A DNA stretch of 5,334 nt. Source: an uncultured Planctomycetaceae bacterium. Its GTDB lineage: Bacteria; Planctomycetota; Planctomycetia; Planctomycetales; Planctomycetaceae. The notes under the pieces are model-generated. The model was not told the origin of the DNA. It did not search any database and was given only the letters and a program-made list of their open reading frames with translations. A program made the translations under genes and the position numbers. The stretch is taken from assembly GCA_937952455.1 (NCBI GenBank), contig CALFYU010000522.1, positions 1 to 5,334 on the forward strand, in the 5' to 3' direction. Shown piece by piece: positions 5,208-5,334 of this stretch (its first letter is position 1; every line of letters starts with the position of its first letter).

Positions 5208-5334
5208 ATGTATCGGCTGAGGTGGGAAGGTATTACGCCGCGCACGAACTAGGTGAGCGTCGAGCAACAAATGTGCGGGAGCGGCCACAATCCGGCGCTT
5301 TCGTGCGGCTCTTGTTCGGGCAAATTGAAGAAGG
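5208..5334 (+). promoter_or_regulatory. Probable leader of a gene beyond the window
   Basis: No gene is visible here. CGCACGAA at 5241-5248 is the exact reverse complement of TTCGTGCG at 5300-5307. Between them, AGCGGCC at 5280-5286 can pair with GGCGCT at 5294-5299 with one bulged G, stacking next to the outer stem. The window ends in GAAGAAGG, a good Shine-Dalgarno sequence, which suggests a + strand start codon within the next dozen bases. No promoter could be identified. Confidence 0.3.

Noticed and set aside
5241..5307. tRNA-like acceptor stem (CGCACGA/TCGTGCG)
   Set aside because: The enclosed 67 bases lack a T-arm motif and a proper anticodon arm, and no CCA or recognisable tRNA invariants are present.

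Overview
The window is GC-rich bacterial chromosome with three convincing protein genes, all on the + strand, and a large share of non-coding sequence. Nothing fixes the taxon. The STAS protein family, the form of the ClC protein and the long intergenic spaces resemble Planctomycetota in my recollection. I offer that as an inference of moderate confidence, because no rRNA or other marker gene is present.

Layout. Positions 1-232 are a leader region with two inverted repeats, a possible -10 element and a clear ribosome binding site. Positions 233-2107 encode a 624-residue polytopic membrane protein with a C-terminal glycerophosphodiester phosphodiesterase (GDPD) domain that keeps its active-site residues. 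After a 122-base spacer, 2230-3933 encodes a 567-residue ClC-family chloride channel/transporter with a short, degenerate CBS-like tail. Positions 3934-4553 hold no credible gene. They are AT-richer in the middle and carry several small repeats and a perfect 7-bp hairpin. Positions 4554-5006 encode a 150-residue single-domain STAS protein resembling an anti-sigma factor antagonist. Downstream lie a weak hairpin plus T-tract overlapping the stop codon, a strong hairpin without a T-tract, and a textbook intrinsic terminator at 5170-5207. The last 127 bases hold a possible RNA fold and end in a Shine-Dalgarno-like sequence, so another + strand gene may start just past the window.

How the genes fit together. 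The GDPD and ClC genes could be co-transcribed: same strand, short gap, no terminator between them. One handles phospholipid-derived glycerophosphodiesters at the membrane and the other moves anions, so a shared envelope or osmotic role is possible but unproven. The STAS gene is separated by 620 bases, has its own terminator and is probably an independent unit. I see no mobile element, CRISPR array, tRNA, rRNA or obvious defence system. No clearly new system stands out. The best leads are the non-canonical residues of the ClC protein, the orphan STAS protein, and the structured non-coding stretches around the STAS gene.
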